The position numbers were made by a program, and so were the translations under genes. Shown here one piece after another: positions 1 to 6,198 of a DNA stretch of 8,313 bases; the first letter of the stretch is position 1, and each line of letters begins with the position of its first letter. The notes beneath the pieces were generated by a model. That model worked only from the letters and a program-made list of their open reading frames with translations, did no database searches and was not told where the DNA came from. The stretch comes from Fusobacterium_C sp036516095 (lineage in GTDB: Bacteria > Fusobacteriota > Fusobacteriia > Fusobacteriales > Fusobacteriaceae). Location: assembly GCF_036516095.1 (NCBI RefSeq), contig NZ_DATBUM010000149.1, positions 1 to 8,313 on the forward strand, written 5' to 3'.

Positions 1-30
1 TTGCTTATAAAAAATGATTTAAATTTTGAT

Positions 31-77
31 AAAAAGAAAAAATGATGTCAATTGATTCTTTTTCAATCAACATCATC
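31..77 (-). terminator. Intrinsic terminator downstream of the ecotin gene
   Basis: Read on the minus strand, the arms GATGATG (77-71) and CATCAT (47-42) pair. The stem extends inward through TTGATT/AATCAA with a small internal bulge and closes on an A/G-rich loop. It is followed at once by TTTTTTCTTTTT (41-31). This is a classical Rho-independent terminator about 40 nt past the ecotin stop codon. It is also the first terminator downstream of the glycerol genes, because none was seen between 661 and 597. Nothing further was recognised in bases 1-30. Confidence 0.85.
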
Positions 78-116
78 TTCTCATTTCCTTACTTTTTCAA
101 GTATTATTTCAATCCA

Positions 117-596
117 TTAACGAGAAACTTCTTTGATTTCCTGCATCCGATTCCAAAGAGAAACTTCTACTTTCACATCTTTTGGAACATATAAAACCAA
201 TGGAATTTTCGAATTATAAGATAACATTTTTGTAGCCCCTGGATAATACACTCTTCTTTCTTTTTTACTTCCTGCGGGAAATGCCATCAATGTATGCACC
301 ATTTCGGAATTTCCGGAAAAAATATAATATGGATAACCCCAACCTTCCACATCTCTTTCTTCTAAGTTTCCGCCCAAAAATTGATGAATATTATCATCGA
401 CAACGATATCTTTTCCAAATTTTATTTCTAATTTATAATCTTCTTCTTTTTCTTTTTTCTCCAAAAGATATAAAATTTTTTTCATTCCTTGTTCTGCCTT
501 AGGATATATTTCCAAAGGTATGTCAAGATACTCCACTGTAAAAACACTGGCAGAAAAAGAAAAGAATAAACTGATGGCACAGATAATTTTTTTCAT
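117..596 (-). CDS. eco: Ecotin-family secreted serine protease inhibitor (disulfide-less variant)
   Basis: A 159-residue precursor. Residues 1-20 look like a Sec signal peptide (MKK, a hydrophobic stretch, then SAS), so the product should be periplasmic or exported. The rest aligns from memory with E. coli ecotin along its length: YPKAEQGMKK (31-40) with YPQAEKGMKR, VEGWGYPYYIF (83-93) with LEGWGYDYYVF, and MLSYNSKIPLVLYVP (124-138) with MLRYNSKLPIVVYTP. Ecotins are dimeric, substrate-like inhibitors of trypsin-fold proteases, including elastases. In the 80s reactive loop TLMAFP (102-107) aligns with TMMACP, which puts Leu103 at P1 and Met104 at P1'. Both cysteines of the E. coli disulfide (Cys50, Cys87) are replaced, by Asp68 and Phe106, and the mature chain has no cysteine. 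The start is the ATG at 596, with AGGAGG 6 nt upstream and the signal peptide beginning there; an in-frame ATG at 653 is not used because it overlaps the promoter. The family call is strong; the target protease is unknown. Confidence 0.9.
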   Translation of the reverse strand: MKKIICAISLFFSFSASVFTVEYLDIPLEIYPKAEQGMKKILYLLEKKEKEEDYKLEIKFGKDIVVDDNIHQFLGGNLEERDVEGWGYPYYIFSGNSEMVHTLMAFPAGSKKERRVYYPGATKMLSYNSKIPLVLYVPKDVKVEVSLWNRMQEIKEVSR

Positions 597-602
597 AATG
601 AA

Positions 603-608
603 CCTCCT
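603..608 (-). promoter_or_regulatory. Ribosome binding site that fixes the ecotin start
   Basis: A perfect AGGAGG lies 6 nt upstream of the ATG at 596. It places translation start at the signal-peptide methionine rather than at the upstream in-frame ATG at 653. Confidence 0.85.
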
Positions 609-621
609 TTTTTCTGAAAGG

Positions 622-650
622 ATTATAACATTATTTTTTGAAAAAATCAA
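622..650 (-). promoter_or_regulatory. Sigma-70-type promoter of the ecotin gene
   Basis: On the minus strand the -35 box is TTGATT (650-645) and the -10 box is a consensus TATAAT (627-622), separated by exactly 17 bp. The spacer holds a T6-C-A6 run. The promoter lies in the short gap after the DUF1667 stop codon, so the ecotin gene can be expressed on its own although it follows the glycerol genes closely. The predicted 5' UTR is short and has no hairpin. Confidence 0.8.
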
Positions 651-658
651 CAATCTGC

Positions 659-1003
659 CTACATATCTTTAGTTGCCACAACATCGACTCCTGTGTTTAA
701 CACATTTCGAATGACAACATCTCCTCTTTTTACTGGAGAATGTAGAACTACTTTCTTTAATTCTTCCATACAGGCAAAATTTAATCCTTTTGGAATGGCA
801 TCATTGGTTTTTACCGGACATCTTCTATCTTCTGCTCCTTCGATACAAACGGTGGAAGTGATGACTCGTTTCGGATTTGTCAATTCTTCTCTTCCATATT
901 TTTCTCCTCTAGGGCAACTGTTTCCTGTTACTTCCAAAGTTTCTGTATCGACTGTCAAATGACATCCCACAGGACATACGATACATATCATTTCCTTTTT
1001 CAT
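659..1003 (-). CDS. DUF1667 (COG3862) Cys-rich protein of the glycerol-3-phosphate oxidation unit
   Basis: A 114-residue soluble protein. The N-terminus ICIVCPVGCHL supplies Cys7, Cys10 and Cys14, and GNSCPRG supplies Cys30. This CxxCxxxC...C pattern would suit an Fe-S cluster or a metal, which is inferred rather than shown. The rest includes CPVKTNDAIPKG and ends in VVATKDM, features typical of DUF1667, a family usually found beside GlpA/GlpO-like dehydrogenases. Its biochemical role is not established; the likely one is an accessory electron-transfer subunit. The ATG at 1003 shares one base with the stop codon of the preceding gene (TAATG), and GGAGG lies 9 nt upstream inside that gene, which suggests translational coupling. 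An alternative ATG at 1036 lies inside the upstream gene and lacks the family N-terminus. Confidence 0.88.
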   Translation of the reverse strand: MKKEMICIVCPVGCHLTVDTETLEVTGNSCPRGEKYGREELTNPKRVITSTVCIEGAEDRRCPVKTNDAIPKGLNFACMEELKKVVLHSPVKRGDVVIRNVLNTGVDVVATKDM

Positions 1004-2319
1004 TATTTTGCACCTCCAACTGCTTCCTCTGTACAATTATCATAACTTGTGCAAGCAATAATTTGTCTTCCTTCTACCACTTCTATCACAATTTCTTTCC
1101 CTTGAGCTTGTTCCAATTTTGCCTTGGGAATCATAATTCTTTCCATTTCTCCGGGAGCCATATGGTTCTTCTTCCAAGACATCAAAACTTCTTCTCCCGC
1201 TTTTACTTCCAATGTAACTTCTTTGAAAATTCGATTGACTCTCATAAAAACTTCCAAAGCTTTTTCCACATTTACCATTCTTACTTTTTGAGGAACCGTA
1301 TAGCTAATTCCATTTCCATTTTTTAAGAAGATGTATTCCCCTTCTGAAACTTCTCCTTTGATATATTTTGCAGCTGCTTTTCCGGCTTTTCTTGCTTCCC
1401 CGCTTACAAAGTCTACCAAATCATGTACATGCACAACATTTCCACAGGCAAAAATTCCCGGAACACTTGTTTCCATCATTTCATTGACAATCGGACCATT
1501 GGTTCTTCGATCCATTTCCACTCCTGTTTTTCGAGAAATATCATTTTCAGGAATCAATCCGACAGAAAGCAGTAATGTATCACATTCATATTCAATTTCC
1601 GTTCCCGAAATAGGCTGTCTATTTTCATCCACCTTCGCTAAAATTACTTTTTGCACTCTATCTTTTCCTTGAATATCAATGACAGTATGACTCAAATACA
1701 AAGGAATGTTATAATCTTCCAAACATTGCACAATGTTTCGTGTCAATCCTCCGGAGAAAGGCATCAATTCTGCCACTGCCAAAACTTCGGCTCCCTCTAA
1801 AGTTAAACGTCTTGCCATAATTAATCCGATATCTCCGGATCCTAAAATAACAACTCGTTTTCCAACCATATATCCTTCCATATTGATATACCTTTGAGCT
1901 GCTCCTGCTGTAAATACTCCCGCAGGTCTATCCCCCGGAATTGAAATCGCTCCCCTTGTTCTTTCTCGACATCCCATAGAAAAAATCACTGCTTTTGCTT
2001 CAATCAGCATATAGCCGTCTTTACTGTTGATTGCATGTACCTCTTTTTGATTTGTGACATCCAATACCATAGTGTCCAACTTATATTCAATGTTCATTTC
2101 CAACAATTGATCAATAAATCTTCCTGCATATTCCGGTCCGGTCAATTCTTCTTTGAATTCATGTAAGCCAAACCCATTATGAATACATTGTTGTAAAATT
2201 CCTCCCAATTCTTTTGCTCTTTCAATGACTAAAATGCTCTCAATTCCATTTTTCTTTGCTTCTATGGCTGCGGCAAGCCCTCCAGGGCCTCCTCCAACTA
2301 CTACTAAATCATATTTCAT
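1003..2319 (-). CDS. FAD/NAD(P)-dependent pyridine-nucleotide oxidoreductase (COG0446 type)
   Basis: 438 residues. The N-terminal Rossmann fold has GGGPGG (9-14) for FAD, with ERAKELGG closing that unit. A second dinucleotide fold, RVVILGSGDIG (155-165), would bind NAD(P)H. The late FAD motif is GIFACGNV (288-295), followed by VHDLVDFVSGEARKAG. No CxxC redox pair of the thioredoxin reductase kind is seen. A C-terminal extension of about 110 residues (after 325) has Cys423 and Cys429. Paralogues pair with a GlpO-like amine or alcohol dehydrogenase, as in the HcnB, opine oxidase and archaeal dye-linked proline dehydrogenase groups. Here the inferred job is to pass electrons from the GlpA/GlpO-like neighbour to NAD(P)+ or another acceptor. 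The ATG at 2319 has GGGAGG upstream that overlaps the preceding gene's TAG stop; the gap is 14 bp. Confidence 0.88.
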   Translation of the reverse strand: MKYDLVVVGGGPGGLAAAIEAKKNGIESILVIERAKELGGILQQCIHNGFGLHEFKEELTGPEYAGRFIDQLLEMNIEYKLDTMVLDVTNQKEVHAINSKDGYMLIEAKAVIFSMGCRERTRGAISIPGDRPAGVFTAGAAQRYINMEGYMVGKRVVILGSGDIGLIMARRLTLEGAEVLAVAELMPFSGGLTRNIVQCLEDYNIPLYLSHTVIDIQGKDRVQKVILAKVDENRQPISGTEIEYECDTLLLSVGLIPENDISRKTGVEMDRRTNGPIVNEMMETSVPGIFACGNVVHVHDLVDFVSGEARKAGKAAAKYIKGEVSEGEYIFLKNGNGISYTVPQKVRMVNVEKALEVFMRVNRIFKEVTLEVKAGEEVLMSWKKNHMAPGEMERIMIPKAKLEQAQGKEIVIEVVEGRQIIACTSYDNCTEEAVGGAK

Positions 2320-2333
2320 AATCGTCGTCCTCC

Positions 2334-3767
2334 CTATCTTTTTGTTTCTCCGGTTAAAATATATCCACTTTTTTTATCCTGTACAATTTCATCCGGTCGT
2401 ACCTGTAATTCTCTTGCTAGAATTTCTAACACTCTCGGTCCGCAGAATCCTCCTTGACATCGCCCTGCTCCCGGTCGACATCTTCTCTTAATACCATCTA
2501 AGGTTCTTCCTCCTGCTTTTCTATGAATCGTATCTACAATTTCCCCTTCCGTAATATTTTCACATCGACAGATAATTCTTCCATATCGGGAATCTTTTGC
2601 AATTAAAGCTGCTTTCTCTTCGGCACTTAATTCCATAAAATGAGGATGCTTTCTATTCTTAATATGCTCAACTTTCTTTTCCACTTTTCCCAAATATTCT
2701 AAAATCATCTTGGATAAGTCCAAAGCCATAGCAGGTGCTGAAGTCAATCCCGGTGATTTGGTTCCTGCCATATTGAAGAAACCTTTCGCATCTTTGCTTT
2801 CTCCTAAGATAAAATCTCCCGTATCCGCCTCTGCTCGAAGTCCTGCAAAGTTCCGAATATTATCTCGGTAGTTAATGTCTTTGATACTTTTACTTGCCGC
2901 CTTTCGAATACTTTCAAAGCCACCTAAAGTATTTGACAGATCTTCTTTGTCATTCACATCCAAAGCGGTTGGTCCCACAATGATATTTCCATGTACCGTT
3001 TGAGCCACCAAAATCCCTTTTCCCATTTCATTTGGGCATTGGAAAATCACACTGTTGGTTAAACTTCCCTGTACCTTATCTAAAATATAATATTCTCCTT
3101 TTCTCGGAATAATTTTAAAAGAATCGGAACTTACCATATTATTAATTTTATCTGCATAAACTCCCGCAGCATTCACAACGACTTTCGCTTCCACTTTTCT
3201 TCCATCTTTTGTAGTAATCCTATAGTACTCACCCATGTTTTCAATTTTTGTCACTTCTGCATCCAATAGTAGATCAGCTCCGTTTTCCATTGCATTTTCC
3301 ACTAATTTGATAGCCAATTCCCATGGCCCTGTAATTCCGGCAGTTCCTGCATATAAAGCAGCAACGACTTCTGTTGATATATTCGGTTCCTTTACCAGAA
3401 TTTCATCTCGTTCCAAAATTTTCATTTCAGGAACTCCATTGGCAATCCCTCTTTGATATAACATGTCCAAATGCTTCCTATCTTCTTCTGAAAAAGCCAG
3501 TACATAAGAACCGGTTCTTCTGTAAGGAGCGTCCACTTCCTTACACAAATTTTCATACAAGGCATTTCCCCACACATTATATTTTGCCATCAAACTTCCT
3601 TCTTTTGCATCATATCCAGCATGAACAATTGCTGAATTTGCCTTTGTTGTTCCATTGGAAACATCATGTTCTTTGTCAAGCAATACAATATTTAATTGAT
3701 ATTTTGCTAACTCATAGGCCAAACTTGAACCCATGATTCCTGTTCCAATAATTGCTACATCAACCAT
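2334..3767 (-). CDS. GlpA/GlpO-type FAD-dependent glycerol-3-phosphate dehydrogenase with C-terminal Bfd-like [2Fe-2S] domain
   Basis: 477 residues. It has the DAO-fold FAD motif GTGIMG (8-13), the COG0579 block NSAIVHAGYDAKEG (44-57), and the C-terminal FAD-site region GLRAEADTGDFILG (309-322). Residues 398-450 form a BFD-like [2Fe-2S] domain with Cys400, Cys402, Cys437 and Cys442 (CRC...GRCQGGFC), as in E. coli GlpA. The expected reaction is glycerol 3-phosphate to dihydroxyacetone phosphate. Position just after glpF-glpK supports that substrate; generic pipelines may call this family L-2-hydroxyglutarate oxidase (LhgO), which fits the context less well. There is no membrane segment, so it should be cytosolic or peripheral. 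An additional Cys430 precedes the second ligand pair. The start at 3767 has GGGAGG 5 nt upstream; an in-frame ATG at 3839 would run through the leader terminator and is rejected. Confidence 0.87.
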   Translation of the reverse strand: MVDVAIIGTGIMGSSLAYELAKYQLNIVLLDKEHDVSNGTTKANSAIVHAGYDAKEGSLMAKYNVWGNALYENLCKEVDAPYRRTGSYVLAFSEEDRKHLDMLYQRGIANGVPEMKILERDEILVKEPNISTEVVAALYAGTAGITGPWELAIKLVENAMENGADLLLDAEVTKIENMGEYYRITTKDGRKVEAKVVVNAAGVYADKINNMVSSDSFKIIPRKGEYYILDKVQGSLTNSVIFQCPNEMGKGILVAQTVHGNIIVGPTALDVNDKEDLSNTLGGFESIRKAASKSIKDINYRDNIRNFAGLRAEADTGDFILGESKDAKGFFNMAGTKSPGLTSAPAMALDLSKMILEYLGKVEKKVEHIKNRKHPHFMELSAEEKAALIAKDSRYGRIICRCENITEGEIVDTIHRKAGGRTLDGIKRRCRPGAGRCQGGFCGPRVLEILARELQVRPDEIVQDKKSGYILTGETKR

Positions 3768-3772
3768 TATAT

Positions 3773-3778
3773 CCTCCC
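3773..3778 (-). promoter_or_regulatory. Ribosome binding site that fixes the GlpA/GlpO-like start
   Basis: GGGAGG lies 5 nt before the ATG at 3767. Protein homology to FAD-binding N-termini (MVDVAIIGTG) also begins there, so the longer in-frame reading is not the gene start. Confidence 0.8.
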
Positions 3779-3789
3779 TTTTTGACAAT

Positions 3790-3837
3790 AAAAAAGGGGG
3801 CAAGAAACAAAGGGAATTTCCCTTGTTTGCTTGACCC
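3790..3837 (-). terminator. Leader terminator (putative attenuator) upstream of the GlpA/GlpO-like gene
   Basis: On the minus strand, a GGGTCAAGCAAACAAGGGAA arm (3837-3818) pairs with a downstream arm ending in GCCC (to 3798). The stem is nearly 18 bp, with a bulged C on one side and a bulged A on the other, and it is followed by TTTTTT (3795-3790). The hairpin lies after the promoter at 3897-3869 and only about 22 nt before the ATG, so transcripts starting at that promoter must pass it. It may also stop read-through from glpK. The position suggests regulated antitermination; the regulator is not visible here. Confidence 0.82.
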
Positions 3838-3854
3838 ACTTCATCTCTAGTCAG
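3832..3854 (-). promoter_or_regulatory. Conserved leader element CTGAC-N14-GTCA before the terminator
   Basis: On the minus strand CTGAC (3854-3850) lies exactly 14 nt after the -10 box. A purine-rich 14-nt stretch with GAGA and AAG follows, and then GTCA (3835-3832), which is part of the terminator's 5' arm. TGAC can pair with GTCA, which would compete with the base of the terminator. The same arrangement occurs before glpF. It could be an RNA-protein binding site or an antiterminator stem; this is inference. Confidence 0.5.
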
Positions 3855-3868
3855 TTTATTCTATGATA

Positions 3869-3897
3869 TTTATACCGTATTTTTTTTGAAAAGTCAA
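3869..3897 (-). promoter_or_regulatory. Promoter of the glycerol-3-phosphate oxidation genes
   Basis: The -35 box TTGACT (3897-3892) and -10 box TATAAA (3874-3869) are separated by exactly 17 bp. The spacer contains T4-C-A8 and ends in TACGG. It starts 6 nt after the glpK stop codon, so the three downstream oxidoreductase genes can be transcribed separately from glpFK. Confidence 0.8.
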
Positions 3898-3903
3898 GCA
3901 ATT

Positions 3904-5403
3904 TTAGTCTTGTTCTTCCCATTCTCTGGATCTAGATACTGCTTTTTTCCATCCTCGATATTTCTTTTCCTTTTCTTCTTCCGGCATTTGTGGAACAAAT
4001 TCTTGATCCAGAATCCATTTTCCTTTAATTTCTTCTTTGCTTTCCCAGAAACCTACAGCTAATCCTGCCAAATACGCAGCTCCTAAAGCTGTCGTTTCCA
4101 AAACAACCGGTCTTCGTACCTTAGTTCCTAAAATGTCCGCTTGGAATTCCATTAAGAAATTATTGGCAGCAGCTCCGCCATCCACTTTTAACTCCGCCAA
4201 TTGAATTCCGGAATCTTCTTGCATTGCTTCCAACACATCTCTCGTTTGATAAGCAATAGATTCCAAAGTAGCCCGAATAATATGATTTTTATTAGCTCCT
4301 CTGGTAAGTCCTAGAATGGCTCCTCTGGCATACATATCCCAATAAGGCGCTCCCAATCCTACAAAAGCCGGAACCACATAAACGCCACCATTATCTTTTA
4401 CTTTTCTGGCGAAGTATTCTGTATCTTTTGATTCATTGACCAAGCGTAATTCATCTCGTAACCATTGTACACTGGCTCCCCCAATGAAAATACTTCCTTC
4501 CAAAGCATATTGAACTTTTCCATTTAATCCAATCGCAATGGTGGTAACCAACCCATTATTACTTTTTACAAACTTTTCTCCCGTATTCATTAATAGGAAA
4601 CATCCGGTTCCATAAGTGTTTTTAGATTCACCTTCATTGAAACAAGCCTGTCCGAATAAAGCAGATTGTTGATCCCCTGCAACTCCTGCAATCGGTACTC
4701 TATGCCCTCCTGTTCCTCCCAAGTTTGCATAACCATAATTTCCACTGGAATCTCGAACATCCGGCAACATTTGTTTTGGAATTCCTAATTCTTTTAACAA
4801 TTTTTCATCCCATTTTAATTCTTTGATATTATACAACATAGTTCTGGAAGCGTTGGTATAGTCTGTGGCATGTACCTCTCCATGTGTTAAATTCCAAATT
4901 AGCCAAGTATCTACCGTTCCAAAAAGTAAATCTCCTCTTTCTGCTTTTTCTCTTGCTCCTTCTACATTATCCAAAATCCATTTGATTTTTGTTCCGGAGA
5001 AATAAGCATCTAAAACCAAACCGGTACTGTCTTTGATATATTCTTCCAAACCATCTACTTTTCTTAATTCATCACAAATTTTAGCAGTTCTTCGACATTG
5101 CCATACAATCGCATTGTATACAGGTTTTCCTGTATTTTTATCCCATACAATCGTCGTTTCTCTTTGGTTAGTAATTCCGATAGCAATAATATCATGTTGT
5201 GTAATTCCGGCTCTTGCAATTACTTCGGCTAAAACTCCACTTTGGCTGGACCAAATTTCCATAGGATCGTGTTCTACCCAACCTTCCTTCGGATAGTATT
5301 GAGTAAATTCTTTTTGTGCTACACCTACAATCGCTTGATTTTCATCAAATAAAATTGCTCTGGAACTTGTCGTTCCTTGATCTAATGCCACAATATATTT
5401 CAT
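3904..5403 (-). CDS. glpK: Glycerol kinase
   Basis: 499 residues, the usual length for GlpK of the FGGY kinase family. It phosphorylates glycerol to glycerol 3-phosphate with ATP in the cytosol. The N-terminal phosphate-binding motif is ALDQGTTSSRA (6-16), with NQRETT (79-84) and GWVEHDP (41-47). The catalytic Asp244 sits in AGDQQSALFGQ, then NTYGTGCFLLMNTG; the C-terminal domain carries GGAAANNF and GAAYLAGLAVG. The loop GGTGGHR (229-235) matches the Gly/Arg framework of the E. coli fructose-1,6-bisphosphate site (GGKGGTR), so FBP inhibition is plausible. The HFYG segment that is phosphorylated by HPr in many Firmicutes is absent. The ATG at 5403 has GGGAGG upstream and lies 12 bp after glpF, so the two genes form one transcript. 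Confidence 0.97.
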   Translation of the reverse strand: MKYIVALDQGTTSSRAILFDENQAIVGVAQKEFTQYYPKEGWVEHDPMEIWSSQSGVLAEVIARAGITQHDIIAIGITNQRETTIVWDKNTGKPVYNAIVWQCRRTAKICDELRKVDGLEEYIKDSTGLVLDAYFSGTKIKWILDNVEGAREKAERGDLLFGTVDTWLIWNLTHGEVHATDYTNASRTMLYNIKELKWDEKLLKELGIPKQMLPDVRDSSGNYGYANLGGTGGHRVPIAGVAGDQQSALFGQACFNEGESKNTYGTGCFLLMNTGEKFVKSNNGLVTTIAIGLNGKVQYALEGSIFIGGASVQWLRDELRLVNESKDTEYFARKVKDNGGVYVVPAFVGLGAPYWDMYARGAILGLTRGANKNHIIRATLESIAYQTRDVLEAMQEDSGIQLAELKVDGGAAANNFLMEFQADILGTKVRRPVVLETTALGAAYLAGLAVGFWESKEEIKGKWILDQEFVPQMPEEEKEKKYRGWKKAVSRSREWEEQD

Positions 5404-5415
5404 AAAAAACCTCCC

Positions 5416-6165
5416 TTAGTTTAACACCGGACACATTTGAGCCATTTGACATAAAAATTGAAAGATCAATGTTCCCAACACTCCGCCAATCAATGGACCT
5501 ACTACCGGAACCCAAGCATACTTCCAATTGGAATCTCCTTTTCCTTTAATCGGTAAAATAGCATGAGCAATTCTCGGTCCTAGATCTCTTGCCGGATTGA
5601 TAGCAAATCCTGTTGCTCCTCCCAATCCCAATCCAATAACCATAATCAATAAACCAACAACAACCGGTCCAATTCCTGCCGGCATTTGATTTTTTCCATA
5701 TCCGATTGCCAAAATTCCAATCATTAAAACAGCTGTTCCAATCGCTTCTGTTACAACATTCCATTTTGCATCATCAATAGAAGGTCCCGTTGAAAAAACT
5801 CCTAACTTTGTCGCTACATCTGGTTCTTCATCCATTTGTCTCTTATAAGCTAAGTATGCCAAAGTTGCTCCCAAAATTCCTCCCAATACTTGAGCAATAA
5901 TATAACCGGGTAATAAAGCCCAATCAAGAGTTCCTGCTACTGCTAAAGCCAAACTGACTGCCGGATTTAAATGTGCTCCACTCGCCCAACCTACAAAATA
6001 AGCAGCTATGGTAACGGATACTCCCCAACCGAAACAAGTACACATCCACCCTCCACCTTTTCCGTAGCTATGTTTTAAACTCAGAGTCATATTTACCCCG
6101 TTCCCTAATAGTAACAACATTGCTGTTCCAACAAATTCGGCAAAATACATTGACATTGGTTCCAT
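5416..6165 (-). CDS. glpF: Glycerol uptake facilitator (aquaglyceroporin)
   Basis: 249 residues of the MIP family with six predicted membrane spans plus two half-helices. The two pore signatures are present: HLNPAVS (NPA at 67-69) and INPARDLGPR (NPA at 190-192). Asp194 directly after NPAR is the mark of glycerol-conducting members rather than strict water channels. It lets glycerol diffuse across the inner membrane, where GlpK, encoded 12 bp downstream, traps it. The ATG at 6165 has AGGAG 6 nt upstream (a second AGGAG lies slightly further up); Met4 or Met6 would be too close to that site. The 5' region is 165 bp long and holds a promoter, a terminator hairpin and a tandem repeat. Confidence 0.97.
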   Translation of the reverse strand: MEPMSMYFAEFVGTAMLLLLGNGVNMTLSLKHSYGKGGGWMCTCFGWGVSVTIAAYFVGWASGAHLNPAVSLALAVAGTLDWALLPGYIIAQVLGGILGATLAYLAYKRQMDEEPDVATKLGVFSTGPSIDDAKWNVVTEAIGTAVLMIGILAIGYGKNQMPAGIGPVVVGLLIMVIGLGLGGATGFAINPARDLGPRIAHAILPIKGKGDSNWKYAWVPVVGPLIGGVLGTLIFQFLCQMAQMCPVLN

Positions 6166-6198
6166 ATTTTTCTCCTTTCACTCCTATTTTTTATCTGT

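Noticed and set aside
281..502. Plus-strand open frames, here and opposite the other genes
   Set aside because: They are antisense to well-supported genes, have no ribosome binding sites and give low-complexity Phe/Ser-rich products with no recognisable family.
628..644. TTTTTTCAAAAAA inverted repeat as terminator of the glycerol operon
   Set aside because: It has no GC stem or real loop, and it forms the spacer of a strong promoter.
597..653. 19-residue upstream extension of the ecotin frame
   Set aside because: It overlaps the TTGATT-17-TATAAT promoter and would bury the signal peptide; AGGAGG points to the ATG at 596.
1004..1036. Upstream ATG for the DUF1667 gene
   Set aside because: It lies inside the preceding coding region and lacks homology. 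The ATG at 1003 has GGAGG and the family N-terminus ICIVCPVGC.
2334..3767. L-2-hydroxyglutarate oxidase (LhgO) as the function
   Set aside because: The fold family is shared, but the glpFK neighbours, the Bfd-like domain and the two partner genes favour glycerol 3-phosphate as substrate.
3768..3839. 24-residue N-terminal extension of the GlpA/GlpO-like frame
   Set aside because: It runs through the leader terminator hairpin, has no good ribosome binding site, and the FAD-binding N-terminus begins at 3767 behind GGGAGG.
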